Source: Maritalea sp051251695
GTDB lineage: Bacteria > Pseudomonadota > Alphaproteobacteria > Rhizobiales > Devosiaceae
DNA length: 64,000 nucleotides
NCBI RefSeq assembly: GCF_051251695.1
Contig: NZ_JBPOEU010000010.1
Location: 81,999 to 145,998, forward strand
Direction: 5' to 3'
A program made the translations under genes and the position numbers. A model generated the notes under the pieces. The model saw nothing but the letters and a program-made list of their open reading frames with translations. It searched no databases and was not told the origin of the DNA. This document shows, piece by piece, positions 18,046 to 26,223 of this stretch (the stretch's first letter is position 1; every line of letters starts with the position of its first letter).

Positions 18046-19035
18046 ATGAAGAAAACACTCGCACTAACCCTTGGACTGGCAACCAGCTTAATGGCCGCCA
18101 CATCCGGCTTTGCCGCCGATAAACTTACCTTGCAACTCAAATGGGTTACCCAGGGCCAGTTTGCTGGCTATTATGTCGCTAAAGACAAAGGCTTTTACGA
18201 CGAAGCGGGTTTAGACATCGAAATTAAAGCCGGTGGCCCGGACATCGCACCGCCTCAAGTGATAGTTGGTGGCGGCGCTGACGTGATTGTTGATTGGATG
18301 CCATCTGCTTTGGCATCCCGGGAAAAAGGCGTGCCGTTGGTCAATATCGCCCAGCCATTCAAGCGTTCGGGTATGATGCTGACTTGCCTTAAGGAAACTG
18401 GCATTACCTCACCTGACGATTTTGCCAACAAAACATTGGGCGTTTGGTTCTTTGGCAACGAATATCCATTCCTTTCATGGATGAGCCAGCTTGGTCTTGC
18501 AACTGATGGCAGCGATGGTGGTGTGACCGTATTGAAGCAAGGCTTTAACGTTGATCCATTGTTGCAAAAGCAGGCGGATTGCGTTTCCACAATGACCTAC
18601 AATGAATATTGGCAGATCATTGATGCGGGCCTTTCAGAAGATGATTTGGTTACCTTCAAGTACGAAAATGCCGGCGTTGCAACATTGGAAGACGGTCTTT
18701 ATGTGCTCGAAAGTTCACTCGAAGACCCAGCGATGGTCGACAAACTCGCGCGTTTTGTTCAAGCTTCTATGAAGGGCTGGCGCTATGCTGAAGAAAACCC
18801 AGATGAAGCTGCAGACATCGTTCTAGAAAACGACGATACTGGCGCACAAACAGAAGAACACCAACGTCGCATGGTACGCGAAGTTGCCAAGCTTACCGCT
18901 GGAACTGACGGTCGTTTGAGCGAAGACGACTATAACCGTACAGTGGAAACTTTGCTGGCCGGTGGTTCTGACCCTGTGATTTCTGCCCCACCATCTGGCG
19001 CTTGGACATCAGTGGTTACTGACAAAATGATGTAG
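18046..19035 (+). CDS. periplasmic substrate-binding protein, NMT1/THI5-like
   Basis: A 329-residue protein with a signal peptide (MKKTLALTLGLATSLMAAT, cleavage probably after GFAA). The mature start DKLTLQLKWVTQGQFAGYYV is the hallmark of NMT1/THI5-like ABC binding proteins, which bind pyrimidine-like compounds such as the thiamin precursor HMP. Later segments such as GVWFFGNEYPFLSWM and CVSTMTYNEYWQIIDAG also fit this group. Because it closes a pyrimidine catabolic locus, uptake of uracil, thymine, dihydropyrimidines or hydantoins is a better guess than HMP. A GAGGAGG site precedes the ATG and a strong terminator follows. Confidence 0.9.
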   Translation: MKKTLALTLGLATSLMAATSGFAADKLTLQLKWVTQGQFAGYYVAKDKGFYDEAGLDIEIKAGGPDIAPPQVIVGGGADVIVDWMPSALASREKGVPLVNIAQPFKRSGMMLTCLKETGITSPDDFANKTLGVWFFGNEYPFLSWMSQLGLATDGSDGGVTVLKQGFNVDPLLQKQADCVSTMTYNEYWQIIDAGLSEDDLVTFKYENAGVATLEDGLYVLESSLEDPAMVDKLARFVQASMKGWRYAEENPDEAADIVLENDDTGAQTEEHQRRMVREVAKLTAGTDGRLSEDDYNRTVETLLAGGSDPVISAPPSGAWTSVVTDKMM

Positions 19036-19062
19036 GGTTAATCCCAATTGCATCGAACTTTG

Positions 19063-19091
19063 AACGCGGCCTTCGGGCCGCGTTTTTTGTT
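19063..19091 (+). terminator. rho-independent terminator
   Basis: The stem is AACGCGGCC, loop TTCG, GGCCGCGTT, followed by a run of T. It lies 28 bases after the binding-protein stop and ends the ABC importer operon. Confidence 0.9.
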
Positions 19092-19170
19092 TAATCAGTG
19101 CCTCATTCCAATTGTATGCGGAACCTTTTCTTTCCCTTCGGCATGAGCCGTTTCCGAGTTTATCGCATCG

Positions 19171-20319
19171 TCACTGCGGATCGGGCGATGCCCGAAGCAC
19201 TCTTGATAAAAACACAATGACGAGTGCCAATGCGGCGAGCACCAAAAACGCGCCCCGGATGGACGTCGCGCCGGCAACAAATCCAATTAACGGTGGACCA
19301 AGCAACAAGCCGCCATATCCCAATGTTGAAACCGCAGCGATGGCAACGCCGGGGGATTTGGGTGAAAACTCAGCCGCTTTGGTAAAAGCAATTGGGATGA
19401 TGAGCGCATAGCCCATGCCCATTAAGCCAAAGCCGATTAGCCCGAAAACAAATGTGCCGCTTATCACCGCTGCACTGCACCCCACCAACGCGAATAAACC
19501 GCCCATTCGGGCCGATAGTTCGCTGCCAAACCGCGCGATGATTTGCCCTCCAAGGAACCGCACAATCACCATGCCGATGGAAAACACTGTATAGCCAAGG
19601 GCCGCGTTCGCCTCCGAAGCGGAGGTTACAGATTTAAGGAAAATCGCCCCCCAATCCGCCATGCCCCCCTCACCGATTGCGGAACAAAAAGCAATGACGC
19701 CCACCGCCAACAACGGACCGCGCGGAATGGCAAACAGGGGCGGTTTGCTGGTGGGTTGATGCTGTGTGGATGTCCAAGAGATATTGGCAAACGCAAACGC
19801 AACAATGCCAATGCAGACCGCCGCAATCGCAAAATGCATAGCTGGCGAAAGCCCCGCAGTAACCGCCACAAATCCGGTTGCCGCCCCCAAACCAGCGCCC
19901 ATGCTAAACATGGCGTGGAAACTGCTCATTTGGGGTTTGCCGTTGGCCTTTTCGACTTCGGTCGCCCAAGAATTCATCGCGACATCCATCGCCCCGTGAG
20001 TTGCCCCGAAAAAGAATAGCGCCACCGCTAAAAAATAGATGCTGGGGCTAACGCCCAACAAGATAAGCGCCAAAACGTAAAAGATCGCGGTAAATTTGGT
20101 AACGCGGAACGCGCCCAGTTTGTCGGCCAGGTGCCCCGCAACGGGAAACGACACAATCGCCCCAGCAGCCATAAGCAAAAGCAACAATCCGATGGACGTA
20201 TGTGACAATTCAAAACGTTGCACGATGGCAGGAATGCGGGATGCCCAAATGCCGAACAATGCGCCGTTTAGCGCGAACATTGCAGAAACGGCATTCCAAT
20301 ATTTTTGGCCGTTAGACAT
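19171..20319 (-). CDS. MFS transporter (sugar/fucose permease-like)
   Basis: About twelve membrane segments in a protein of about 382 residues. The N-terminal part (FALNGALFGIWASRIPAIVQ, then VAGHLADKLGAFRV, an MFS motif A-like loop) resembles the YbjJ/FucP-like branch. The ATG at 20319 lies inside the end of deoR, overlapping its stop by eight bases. A TTG two codons upstream is an alternative. Being in one operon with a DeoR repressor suggests export or uptake of a sugar or sugar phosphate relative. The substrate is not readable. Confidence 0.87.
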   Translation of the reverse strand: MSNGQKYWNAVSAMFALNGALFGIWASRIPAIVQRFELSHTSIGLLLLLMAAGAIVSFPVAGHLADKLGAFRVTKFTAIFYVLALILLGVSPSIYFLAVALFFFGATHGAMDVAMNSWATEVEKANGKPQMSSFHAMFSMGAGLGAATGFVAVTAGLSPAMHFAIAAVCIGIVAFAFANISWTSTQHQPTSKPPLFAIPRGPLLAVGVIAFCSAIGEGGMADWGAIFLKSVTSASEANAALGYTVFSIGMVIVRFLGGQIIARFGSELSARMGGLFALVGCSAAVISGTFVFGLIGFGLMGMGYALIIPIAFTKAAEFSPKSPGVAIAAVSTLGYGGLLLGPPLIGFVAGATSIRGAFLVLAALALVIVFLSRVLRASPDPQ

Positions 20320-21073
20320 ACTCAACTACCACTCCGGCTTTTGCAAAGTCAGATGCGCGGCCCTGCTCTGTATCTGTGATCAATAAATCAATATCGGTGG
20401 TGGCCAGTGTTTTGTGGCGACTACGCGTATCCAGTTTTTCCTTCGTGGTCAGCACGATTGTGCGATTTGCAGCGTTCGCCATCGCGGTTTTAAGGCTGCT
20501 TTCTTCAAACTGGTCCGAACTCAATCCAAATTTTGGGTGTAAGGCGCATGCCCCTAAAAAGCACATGTCTGCGGCAATATTGCCAAGCGTGTCTTCGGCC
20601 ATCGCGCCAACACTTATCCCCCCATAAGGGCTGACTTTTCCACCCACCAACATTGTTTCCAAACCAAGCGCGCTCGTCGCATCGGCAACGAGTGGAGCTG
20701 GGGTGACGATCAGACAGTTCGGCTTTTCACCCATCAGTTGAGCAAGTGCCAAAACCGTTGTGCCGCCATCCAAAACCACCGCCATGCCATCTTCGATGTG
20801 AAATAGTGCCTGCCGCACAATCGGTGTTATACCGGGATTTTTATGCACACTCCGCGCTCTAAGCGGGGCCACGGGCTTCGCAATTGGCACCGCCCCACCC
20901 CGCACACGCCGCACAAGGCCAGCATCCTCAAGCGCCAAAATATCCCGCCTGATTGTATCGAGCGAAATGTCAAACTCTTGCGCCAAGTCAAGGGCAACCA
21001 ACTGCCCGCCATTTTTCGCGCGCTCCGCCAAGATGCTTTGGCGTGTATCTGGATTGTTTAGCTCAGTTGTCAT
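20312..21073 (-). CDS. DeoR/GlpR family transcriptional regulator
   Basis: A 253-residue DeoR protein. The N-terminal helix-turn-helix is LAQEFDISLDTIRRDILALE followed by DAGLVRRVRGGA. The C-terminal effector domain includes AVVLDGGTTVLALAQ and FLGACALHPKFGLSS, the isomerase-like site that senses phosphorylated sugars. It overlaps the MFS gene downstream, so the two are co-transcribed. The gap upstream (21074-21153) holds a perfect palindrome, a likely self-regulatory operator. Confidence 0.92.
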   Translation of the reverse strand: MTTELNNPDTRQSILAERAKNGGQLVALDLAQEFDISLDTIRRDILALEDAGLVRRVRGGAVPIAKPVAPLRARSVHKNPGITPIVRQALFHIEDGMAVVLDGGTTVLALAQLMGEKPNCLIVTPAPLVADATSALGLETMLVGGKVSPYGGISVGAMAEDTLGNIAADMCFLGACALHPKFGLSSDQFEESSLKTAMANAANRTIVLTTKEKLDTRSRHKTLATTDIDLLITDTEQGRASDFAKAGVVVEYV

Positions 21074-21123
21074 ATGGGTCAGCTTTGCGATTTACTGCAG
21101 CATTTTGCAATATACTGCATGAA

Positions 21124-21141
21124 ATTGCATATTTATGCAAT
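21124..21141. promoter_or_regulatory. candidate DeoR operator, perfect palindrome
   Basis: ATTGCATA-TT-TATGCAAT is a perfect 8-base inverted repeat just upstream of deoR. Two further TACTGCA half-site-like words lie at 21094 and 21113. The clustering of TGCA words across 21094-21141 suggests a multi-site operator for the deoR-MFS operon. Confidence 0.55.
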
Positions 21142-21153
21142 GCTACCGATCAA

Positions 21154-22788
21154 CTACATTTCAACAACACGGTCAAACCGCTTCAAAAGCGCATCGTCGT
21201 GCGAGATGCAGATCAGCGTGAGGTCATCCTCATTTAGCAAATGATCGAGAACCAGGTCACGCGTTGCACTATCCAAATTGCTCAGTGACTCATCAAAAAT
21301 CGTCACATTGTTCATGTGATAGAGCGCGCGCGCCATCATGATCCGTTTTCGCTCTCCACCCGAAACATTGCTTCCCCGTTCGCCGATGTTTTCCCCGGAC
21401 TTGATCCGTTCCAACATTTGATCAGAAAGGCCCGCAATGCCAACCGACCAATCCAATTTGGCCTCATCGTCCTCGCCCAACATGATGTTGTCTGCAATCG
21501 ACAGATTGAGAATATTCTCATCTTGGCTCGCATAGGTAATAGCTGGGTGAACCTTGTTAATGCCGAAACTTTCTCCATCAACCGTTTCAAAAACAACGTC
21601 GCCTTGGTCCGGCAATTTCAAGCCAGATAAAACATTCGCAAAACTGGTCTTTCCTGACCCGCTGGCACCGCGAAGCAACAGTTTTTCACCTGCCTTCAAC
21701 GAAAGGTTGAAACGCTCAAGAACCGCGACGTCGCCGTGTTGGATTGTCACGTCCTTCACCTCAATTTGGTCCAGTTCACCCAATGTGGATTTCTTCACCG
21801 CAGTTTCAAAATCCCCTTCGCCCTCCACGAGTTTTTCAGCCAAGTTCTCAGCGGAGACGGCATTTGTGCGCAATTTCAGCAAGCCCCGATTAATGCGCCT
21901 TATCGGCATAAACATGGTGCCCGCCAATGCCAAAACCGTAGCCATATCACCCGCATTTAGTTTGCCCTGCTGCAGCAGATAAACGGAAAGAACCAACAAA
22001 GCGCCCAGGGTGATCGCGTAAATTGCAGAATTCCCAAGTCCCCACACTTGGTTGAGCAAATGAACTTTTAGCTGCAATTCTCGCTGACCATCAGCGGCGT
22101 CATAGAAACGTTGATCCAGAGAATAGTTTTTGCGAAAAATCTGGAATATTTCCCTGTTTCGCAACTGATCAAAGGCCTGCTCGGATACTTCTTCATCTAT
22201 TTTGTTGGCACGTCGAATGGCCGGGCGAATGAAATTCTGGACAAAATACAACCAGACGAAGTAACCAACGGCACCACCCAACATGACGTAACACAAGGCT
22301 GGGTCCAACGCCGCAAACACTGCGCCAAATGCAAGCAGCAACGAATAGATGGGCAGCCCAACCGAATAAACCAAATGATCAACCGAGCTTTGAACAGCGC
22401 TTACGCCCCGCGACCAAAGTTCAAGCAATGTCCCTGTGCCATTGTCTTTACGCGCCACCGAATGCCCCAATAGGTGGCCAAAACTGGTCTTTTTGAGCAA
22501 TAATGTAAACTTGGTCATAACCCGATCAGCAAGATGATCGGCAACGGCGCTGAACAGTTGGATCAGAAAATGCAACCCCGCATAAAGCGCAACCATTTGC
22601 ATAAGCGCTGCCATCGCATTCGGTTCGTCGACGATTTTTTGCACAAAATCCCCGAAAAGAAATGGCTGATAAATGGCCAAAGCTTGTTGGATCAAATGAA
22701 AACAAGTCGCCAAAAGGAGCATCAAGAAATTTTTAGGCGACTTGAGTATTTCTTGAAACAGGCCGTTTCTGTGGCAATAGGCGAACAT
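21154..22788 (-). CDS. ABC transporter, fused membrane and ATPase domains
   Basis: About 544 residues. An N-terminal exporter-type membrane domain with about six helices is followed by an ATPase domain from about residue 330: Walker A RGASGSGKTSFANVL, signature NVSGGERKRIMMARAL, Walker B VTIFDESLSNLDSATRD. It is shorter than MsbA and lacks strong similarity in the membrane part to known lipid or peptide exporters, so the cargo is unknown. I chose the ATG at 22788. A TTG 12 bases upstream is possible. DeoR and MFS genes lie downstream on the same strand. Confidence 0.85.
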   Translation of the reverse strand: MFAYCHRNGLFQEILKSPKNFLMLLLATCFHLIQQALAIYQPFLFGDFVQKIVDEPNAMAALMQMVALYAGLHFLIQLFSAVADHLADRVMTKFTLLLKKTSFGHLLGHSVARKDNGTGTLLELWSRGVSAVQSSVDHLVYSVGLPIYSLLLAFGAVFAALDPALCYVMLGGAVGYFVWLYFVQNFIRPAIRRANKIDEEVSEQAFDQLRNREIFQIFRKNYSLDQRFYDAADGQRELQLKVHLLNQVWGLGNSAIYAITLGALLVLSVYLLQQGKLNAGDMATVLALAGTMFMPIRRINRGLLKLRTNAVSAENLAEKLVEGEGDFETAVKKSTLGELDQIEVKDVTIQHGDVAVLERFNLSLKAGEKLLLRGASGSGKTSFANVLSGLKLPDQGDVVFETVDGESFGINKVHPAITYASQDENILNLSIADNIMLGEDDEAKLDWSVGIAGLSDQMLERIKSGENIGERGSNVSGGERKRIMMARALYHMNNVTIFDESLSNLDSATRDLVLDHLLNEDDLTLICISHDDALLKRFDRVVEM

Positions 22789-23010
22789 GCAGCCTCGCAA
22801 ATGGTGATGTTAGGGATCCGGACCATAAATGCAATCGCACGCTTTTCCAATTGCTTCATTTAGGAATATCGTGCTTGGCAACGACCAACCTTATCCCCAC
22901 CCATACAAACCTGCTTTACACTTTCATCCATCTTCTGCCCCAAGCGACCATCGACGGATGGCGGGGAAAGTTGAGTTTAACTCCGTTGTCATTCCCGCGA
23001 AGGCGGCATG

Positions 23011-23075
23011 AAAAAGCTAGGTGCCGAGGAAGCGAACACAGTTCGCAACGACGGCGCAAAAAAAGCTAGGTGCCG
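23011..23075. repeat. direct repeat with internal hairpin
   Basis: AAAAAGCTAGGTGCCG occurs at 23011-23026 and again at 23060-23075. Between them lies the perfect hairpin GCGAAC-ACA-GTTCGC. GGCGGCATG followed by an A-run precedes the first copy and recurs at 23101, so a unit of roughly 50 to 100 bases seems to have been partly duplicated. Confidence 0.6.
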
Positions 23076-23437
23076 GGGTCGAGAGCGCAAGCGACCAACG
23101 GCGGCATGTAAAAAAGCTGCGCGTTTGGCAAAAGACCCAGAAAAGCACTTTGCTTTCGGTCATGTTCAAACGTTCAGTTTTACTCAGCGTAAAGAAGAAG
23201 CAGGTGACCTCGCGGGACGCGGCGGGGGAACGTTTTAGGACTGTTGTCCAGCCGGACACCGAAGGCATCCGTAGGCCGTTTGGCGGGAACTGTTTTCCGT
23301 CTTTGTGGGATCAATCAATCCCGTGATCATCAAAAAGGCTCCCTAAGGGAGTTCAACAGTTTTGATGGAACGCAGGTAAAGGGGATAGAAGGGTAAGCAC
23401 CTCGGGGCGTCGGTTCTAACGCGCAAAACATCTGTTG

Positions 23438-23496
23438 CACGAGGCGTTTTTTGTCTCATTTCTTACGACCCATAACGAGACAATAATCGCCTCGTG
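23438..23496. repeat. 20-base inverted repeat
   Basis: Arm 1 (CACGAGGCGTTTTTTGTCTC, 23438-23457) pairs with arm 2 at 23477-23496. The arms match at 18 of 20 positions and enclose a 19-base loop. The T-run inside the arm could act as a terminator. No gene ends immediately beside it. Confidence 0.65.
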
Positions 23497-23510
23497 TATC
23501 GCATATTAAA

Positions 23511-23555
23511 GCGTTGCCAGAAAAAGTGGGAACCGGCTTTTCGGTTCGGCAACGC
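23511..23555. repeat. stem-loop element, Rhizobiales repeat type
   Basis: Outer arms GCGTTGCC and GGCAACGC enclose an inner hairpin GAACCG...CGGTTC. The word AAAGTGGGAACCGG inside resembles intergenic palindromic elements that are common in Rhizobiales. That resemblance is from memory. Confidence 0.55.
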
Positions 23556-23629
23556 GATCTAAAAAGACCATGAGAAACCCGAATGCGTTGGCATGTCGGG
23601 GATTTGGTGCAGCCCCCATCAATTCGTCA

Positions 23630-23709
23630 CCCTCGGACTTGATCCCAGGGTCCACAATGAACTGGCCGCGCTGAAGGTCCGCATGGATACTCGGGTCAAG
23701 CCCGAGTAT
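23630..23709. repeat. REP-like palindrome pair with CTTGA/TCAAG loops
   Basis: The first palindrome is CCCTCGGA-CTTGA-TCCCAGGG (23630-23650, one mismatch). The second is ATACTCGGG-TCAAG-CCCGAGTAT (23687-23709, perfect nine-base stem). The five-base loop is the same as in the palindromes around the GIY-YIG gene at 13.1-13.7 kb, which places them in one repeat family. Confidence 0.7.
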
Positions 23710-23761
23710 GACGAAGGTGGAGAGGAAGGGACGAAGTCATCGCGACCTAAATACTCATTAA

Positions 23762-24349
23762 CTAGATTGAAGGGGGATTGCCAAGTTCATAGACCGTTTG
23801 CGACCAGTACCCCTCGCCATTGGCAGCAATAAGAGTCCAGTGACGTTTGTCCAATTCACTGCCAATAAGCCGGTTAAAAATACCATGGCCAACCAGTAAA
23901 ATATCTTGATGCTGTTCTGCTGCCTCGATCAACAAGTCCACAGCTTGTGCGGCTCGCAATTTAATTTCGCGGAAAGGCATCGCATTTGCATGGAAGCCAA
24001 ACAGCCAACCAAGGCGAAACAGAATGCTCCACATTAGAATTGGCAGTCGTAAAATGCGGCCCTCAGTGAACGGCATGCCAGCCTCACTAAACATTGGATC
24101 GATGCTGACATTCTGGTCAAGTCCAAGTCGTTTGCAAGACGTCTTGGCCCGTTCCAGATCAGAACAAAAGTGTGCGTTCACTGCGTTGGCTGAGTTCACT
24201 GCTAAGTTCGGTGGCGTTGAATCTTCAGCCAAATCGCCCGTCTCGTAAGCGCGGATCACTTGACCGAACTCGTTGGCGGTCACCCATCGGAAACGCAGGG
24301 CATCAAGATCAATTTCAGGACGCCCATGACGCATCAGTATGATTTTCAT
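23762..24349 (-). CDS. histidine phosphatase family protein
   Basis: A 195-residue protein starting MKIILMRHGRPEIDLDAL. The RHG motif supplies the nucleophilic histidine, and the second catalytic histidine is in ILLVGHGIFNRLIG. This is the phosphoglycerate mutase-like superfamily, whose members act on many phosphoesters, so the substrate is open. A hydrophobic stretch (LPILMWSILFRLGWLFGF) in the middle is unusual and could associate with the membrane. The ATG at 24349 follows GGTGGATACA. A longer frame upstream would run through the terminator of the next gene and is rejected. Confidence 0.82.
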   Translation of the reverse strand: MKIILMRHGRPEIDLDALRFRWVTANEFGQVIRAYETGDLAEDSTPPNLAVNSANAVNAHFCSDLERAKTSCKRLGLDQNVSIDPMFSEAGMPFTEGRILRLPILMWSILFRLGWLFGFHANAMPFREIKLRAAQAVDLLIEAAEQHQDILLVGHGIFNRLIGSELDKRHWTLIAANGEGYWSQTVYELGNPPSI

Positions 24350-24377
24350 TGTATCCACCAAAAAAGGAACACCCAAA

Positions 24378-24406
24378 CAAAAGGAGTGCCGGGTCCCCGA
24401 CACTCC
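24378..24406 (-). terminator. rho-independent terminator of the TRAP binding-protein gene
   Basis: On the minus strand the stem is GGAGTGtCGGG-GA-CCCGgCACTCC followed by TTTTG. It begins about 27 bases after the binding-protein stop codon and separates it from the phosphatase gene. Confidence 0.82.
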
Positions 24407-24432
24407 AATATTATGTACCAGCATTCAAGCCA

Positions 24433-25467
24433 TTATTCGGCGTGTTTGGCGATCGCTGTTTGGGCTTTGGCCAACAGACCAGCCGCGTCAATGCCCGCGC
24501 CCGATGCTTCATCGACCCAACGCTGGATTACCGGTTTCAAGGCCTGTTCAAACTCAGCTGTTTGCTCAGGGGTCAACATGATGTGGGTATTGCCAGCGGC
24601 GACGGCTTGGGCAATGCCTTTGTCATCGGTCGCGGCCCAAACTTCGCCAAGTTCCTTCAACCATGCGTCGCCCGATGCATCACGGAACGCTAGTTTGATG
24701 TCCTCTGGCAACTCATCCCAGCGCGATTTGTTCATCGACATTTGGAACACAAGCGTGCCGAACCGCACCTTGTCAGCGCCTTCAATTTGGAACTGGGTTT
24801 GCTGTTCAAGCTTTAGCGCAGGGATGATTTCCCATGGCACAAAAGCCGCATCCACGGCTTTGGTGGCCAGGGCTTGGGGTAAGGCTGGAACGGGCATAGC
24901 CGCCGCAGAAGCACCTAGCGCTTCAATGGTCCAGGCACCGGTACGGGATGGGGTGCGGATTTTTAGGCCCTTCACATCTGCAGGCGTGGTCACGGGTGTT
25001 TCAACCGTATGTAGGCCATTGCCGCCATGCACATGGAGGAACATTACCTCAAGGCCCTTATATTCAGCTGCAAGGTCAGTTTCGAACAATTCCGCCATGG
25101 CCAAATTGGTTGCACCGGGATTGTTGGTGTGGACGAATGGCAGCTCAAAAACTTCGGTGCGCGGAAATACGCCGGGGGTATATCCGTTTACGGTCCAAAC
25201 GATATCAACGATGCCATCGCGTGCTTGGCCGACCAATTCTGGTGGACGACCGCCCAGTGACATTGATGGGAAAATTTCAATGCTCACACGACCATTTGAC
25301 GCCGCTTCAACAGCTTTGGCCCACGGCTCAATTGTTTCGGTTTGGGAAGGCGTCTTCGGCCCAAGGAAGTGGTGCAGCTTAAAGTTATATTCGGCCGCAA
25401 TAGAAGATGCTGCTGACAACATGGAAATGCCAGATGCAAAAAGGAGTGTTTTAACTGAGAATGTCAT
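24433..25467 (-). CDS. TRAP transporter solute-binding protein (DctP family), orphan
   Basis: A 344-residue periplasmic protein with a signal peptide (cleavage near SSIAA-EYNF). The DctP fold is recognisable from FHLGPKTPSQTETIEPWAKA-like opening residues, from ELPFVHTNNPGATNLAM, and from VKGLKIRTPSRTGAWTIEAL with the Arg that binds the ligand carboxylate. TRAP systems import organic acids using sodium. No DctQ or DctM membrane subunit lies on either side, so it either shares permeases encoded elsewhere or has another role. A strong terminator follows. Confidence 0.9.
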   Translation of the reverse strand: MTFSVKTLLFASGISMLSAASSIAAEYNFKLHHFLGPKTPSQTETIEPWAKAVEAASNGRVSIEIFPSMSLGGRPPELVGQARDGIVDIVWTVNGYTPGVFPRTEVFELPFVHTNNPGATNLAMAELFETDLAAEYKGLEVMFLHVHGGNGLHTVETPVTTPADVKGLKIRTPSRTGAWTIEALGASAAAMPVPALPQALATKAVDAAFVPWEIIPALKLEQQTQFQIEGADKVRFGTLVFQMSMNKSRWDELPEDIKLAFRDASGDAWLKELGEVWAATDDKGIAQAVAAGNTHIMLTPEQTAEFEQALKPVIQRWVDEASGAGIDAAGLLAKAQTAIAKHAE

Positions 25468-25772
25468 GTTTGATCCTGTCCGGTCTCAACTTCAGTCAAG
25501 ACAATTTGAGGGACTAATAATTGGGCGCACAATGATCAATATGGATGATCTGCGCAACCCCAAAATCACTGAAGCAAAAATAGCGAGAAAGGAATGTGTT
25601 TGCATATTCTTAACAATTTGCAATACTTCGAGAATAATCGCTCGATTGACGATTGTGGCAGGCGGGAGAAATCATTAGGGGCATCGCAATCACAAACCCA
25701 CCAAGAGCATAGGCATTCTTGGAAAATATCCCGACTGCCGGGTTGGTGAAGGTGTGTGAGAGGAGAACTGCA
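25468..25772. other. 305-base intergenic region
   Basis: It separates the divergent TRAP binding-protein and universal-stress-protein genes and presumably holds both promoters. I see no convincing operator, RNA or gene. A short minus-strand frame near 25640-25740 reads like membrane-protein sequence but has no start and overlaps the stress-protein leader. Confidence 0.5.
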
Positions 25773-26210
25773 ATGTCTACTAAGCTCGTTGTTGGCCTAG
25801 ATGGTCACGCGTCAGGGCAGCGCGCATTAGCGCACGCTCAGCATTTGGCTAAATTGATTGGCGATTGTGAATTGCTTGTCGTTTACGTCGTGGAATGGTC
25901 GCCATTTTCATTTCAAACACCGGAAGAAAATGCGGAACGACATAAACGTCGCGAAGAAGAAATCTCGACAGCTATGGAAAGGGTCATTGATCCGGCTCTA
26001 AAAGATTTGCAGGCTGCAGGCTTAACTGCCCGTGGCATCGTGCAACATGGCGATGTGGCAGAAACTTTAAATCGCGTTGCTGAACAGGAGAATGGCAGTC
26101 AAATCATCGTCGCCAGATCATCTGAAGGTGGATTTACTAAACGTCTATTTGGCAGTGCCACGTCAAACCTTGTCATGAGCGCAAGCTTGCCTGTGACAGT
26201 TGTCAGTTAA
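25773..26210 (+). CDS. universal stress protein, UspA domain
   Basis: A single 145-residue UspA domain. It opens KLVVGLDGHASGQRALAHA, and the C-terminal nucleotide-binding segment is IIVARSSEGGFTKRLFGSAT followed by SNLVMSASLPVTVV, which fits the G-x2-G-x9-G-(S/T) ATP-binding pattern loosely. The start is the ATG at 25773 after AGAGGAGA. A 13-base gap to the AGCS symporter gene suggests a shared transcript, an arrangement seen where a Usp protein tunes a neighbouring transporter. Confidence 0.88.
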   Translation: MSTKLVVGLDGHASGQRALAHAQHLAKLIGDCELLVVYVVEWSPFSFQTPEENAERHKRREEEISTAMERVIDPALKDLQAAGLTARGIVQHGDVAETLNRVAEQENGSQIIVARSSEGGFTKRLFGSATSNLVMSASLPVTVVS

Positions 26211-26223
26211 TTGGGGGGAAATC

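Larger units (their letters stand above)
22789..23761. other. 970-base gene-free region rich in palindromes
   Basis: No reading frame here has a credible start, codon pattern or family match. The stretch holds a 16-base direct repeat near 23011, several hairpins between 23220 and 23360 (for example CTCCC-TAA-GGGAG and GGGAT-CAATCA-ATCCC), a large inverted repeat at 23438-23496, a stem-loop element at 23511-23555 and REP-like palindromes at 23630-23709. The part 23100-23437 could encode a structured RNA, but I could not match it to tmRNA, RNase P RNA, SRP RNA or 6S RNA. Confidence 0.6.

Noticed and set aside
23008..23326. Overlapping frames in the gene-free region encoding Lys/Arg-rich peptides
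   Set aside because: They run through repeats, differ between strands and frames without a preferred codon pattern, and match no family I know.
23511..23555. Stem-loop considered as part of a tRNA or 6S RNA
   Set aside because: No tRNA arms or CCA end, and it is too short and simple for 6S RNA; it fits an intergenic palindromic element better.
24260..25678. Long plus-strand frame of 472 residues
   Set aside because: It is antisense to the TRAP binding protein and phosphatase genes, whose motifs and signal peptide are clear.
25620..25770. Minus-strand stretch reading FTNPAVGIFSKNAYALGGFV, like a membrane-protein fragment
   Set aside because: No start codon, stops soon, and overlaps the leader of the stress-protein gene; most likely chance, though a decayed transporter end cannot be excluded.
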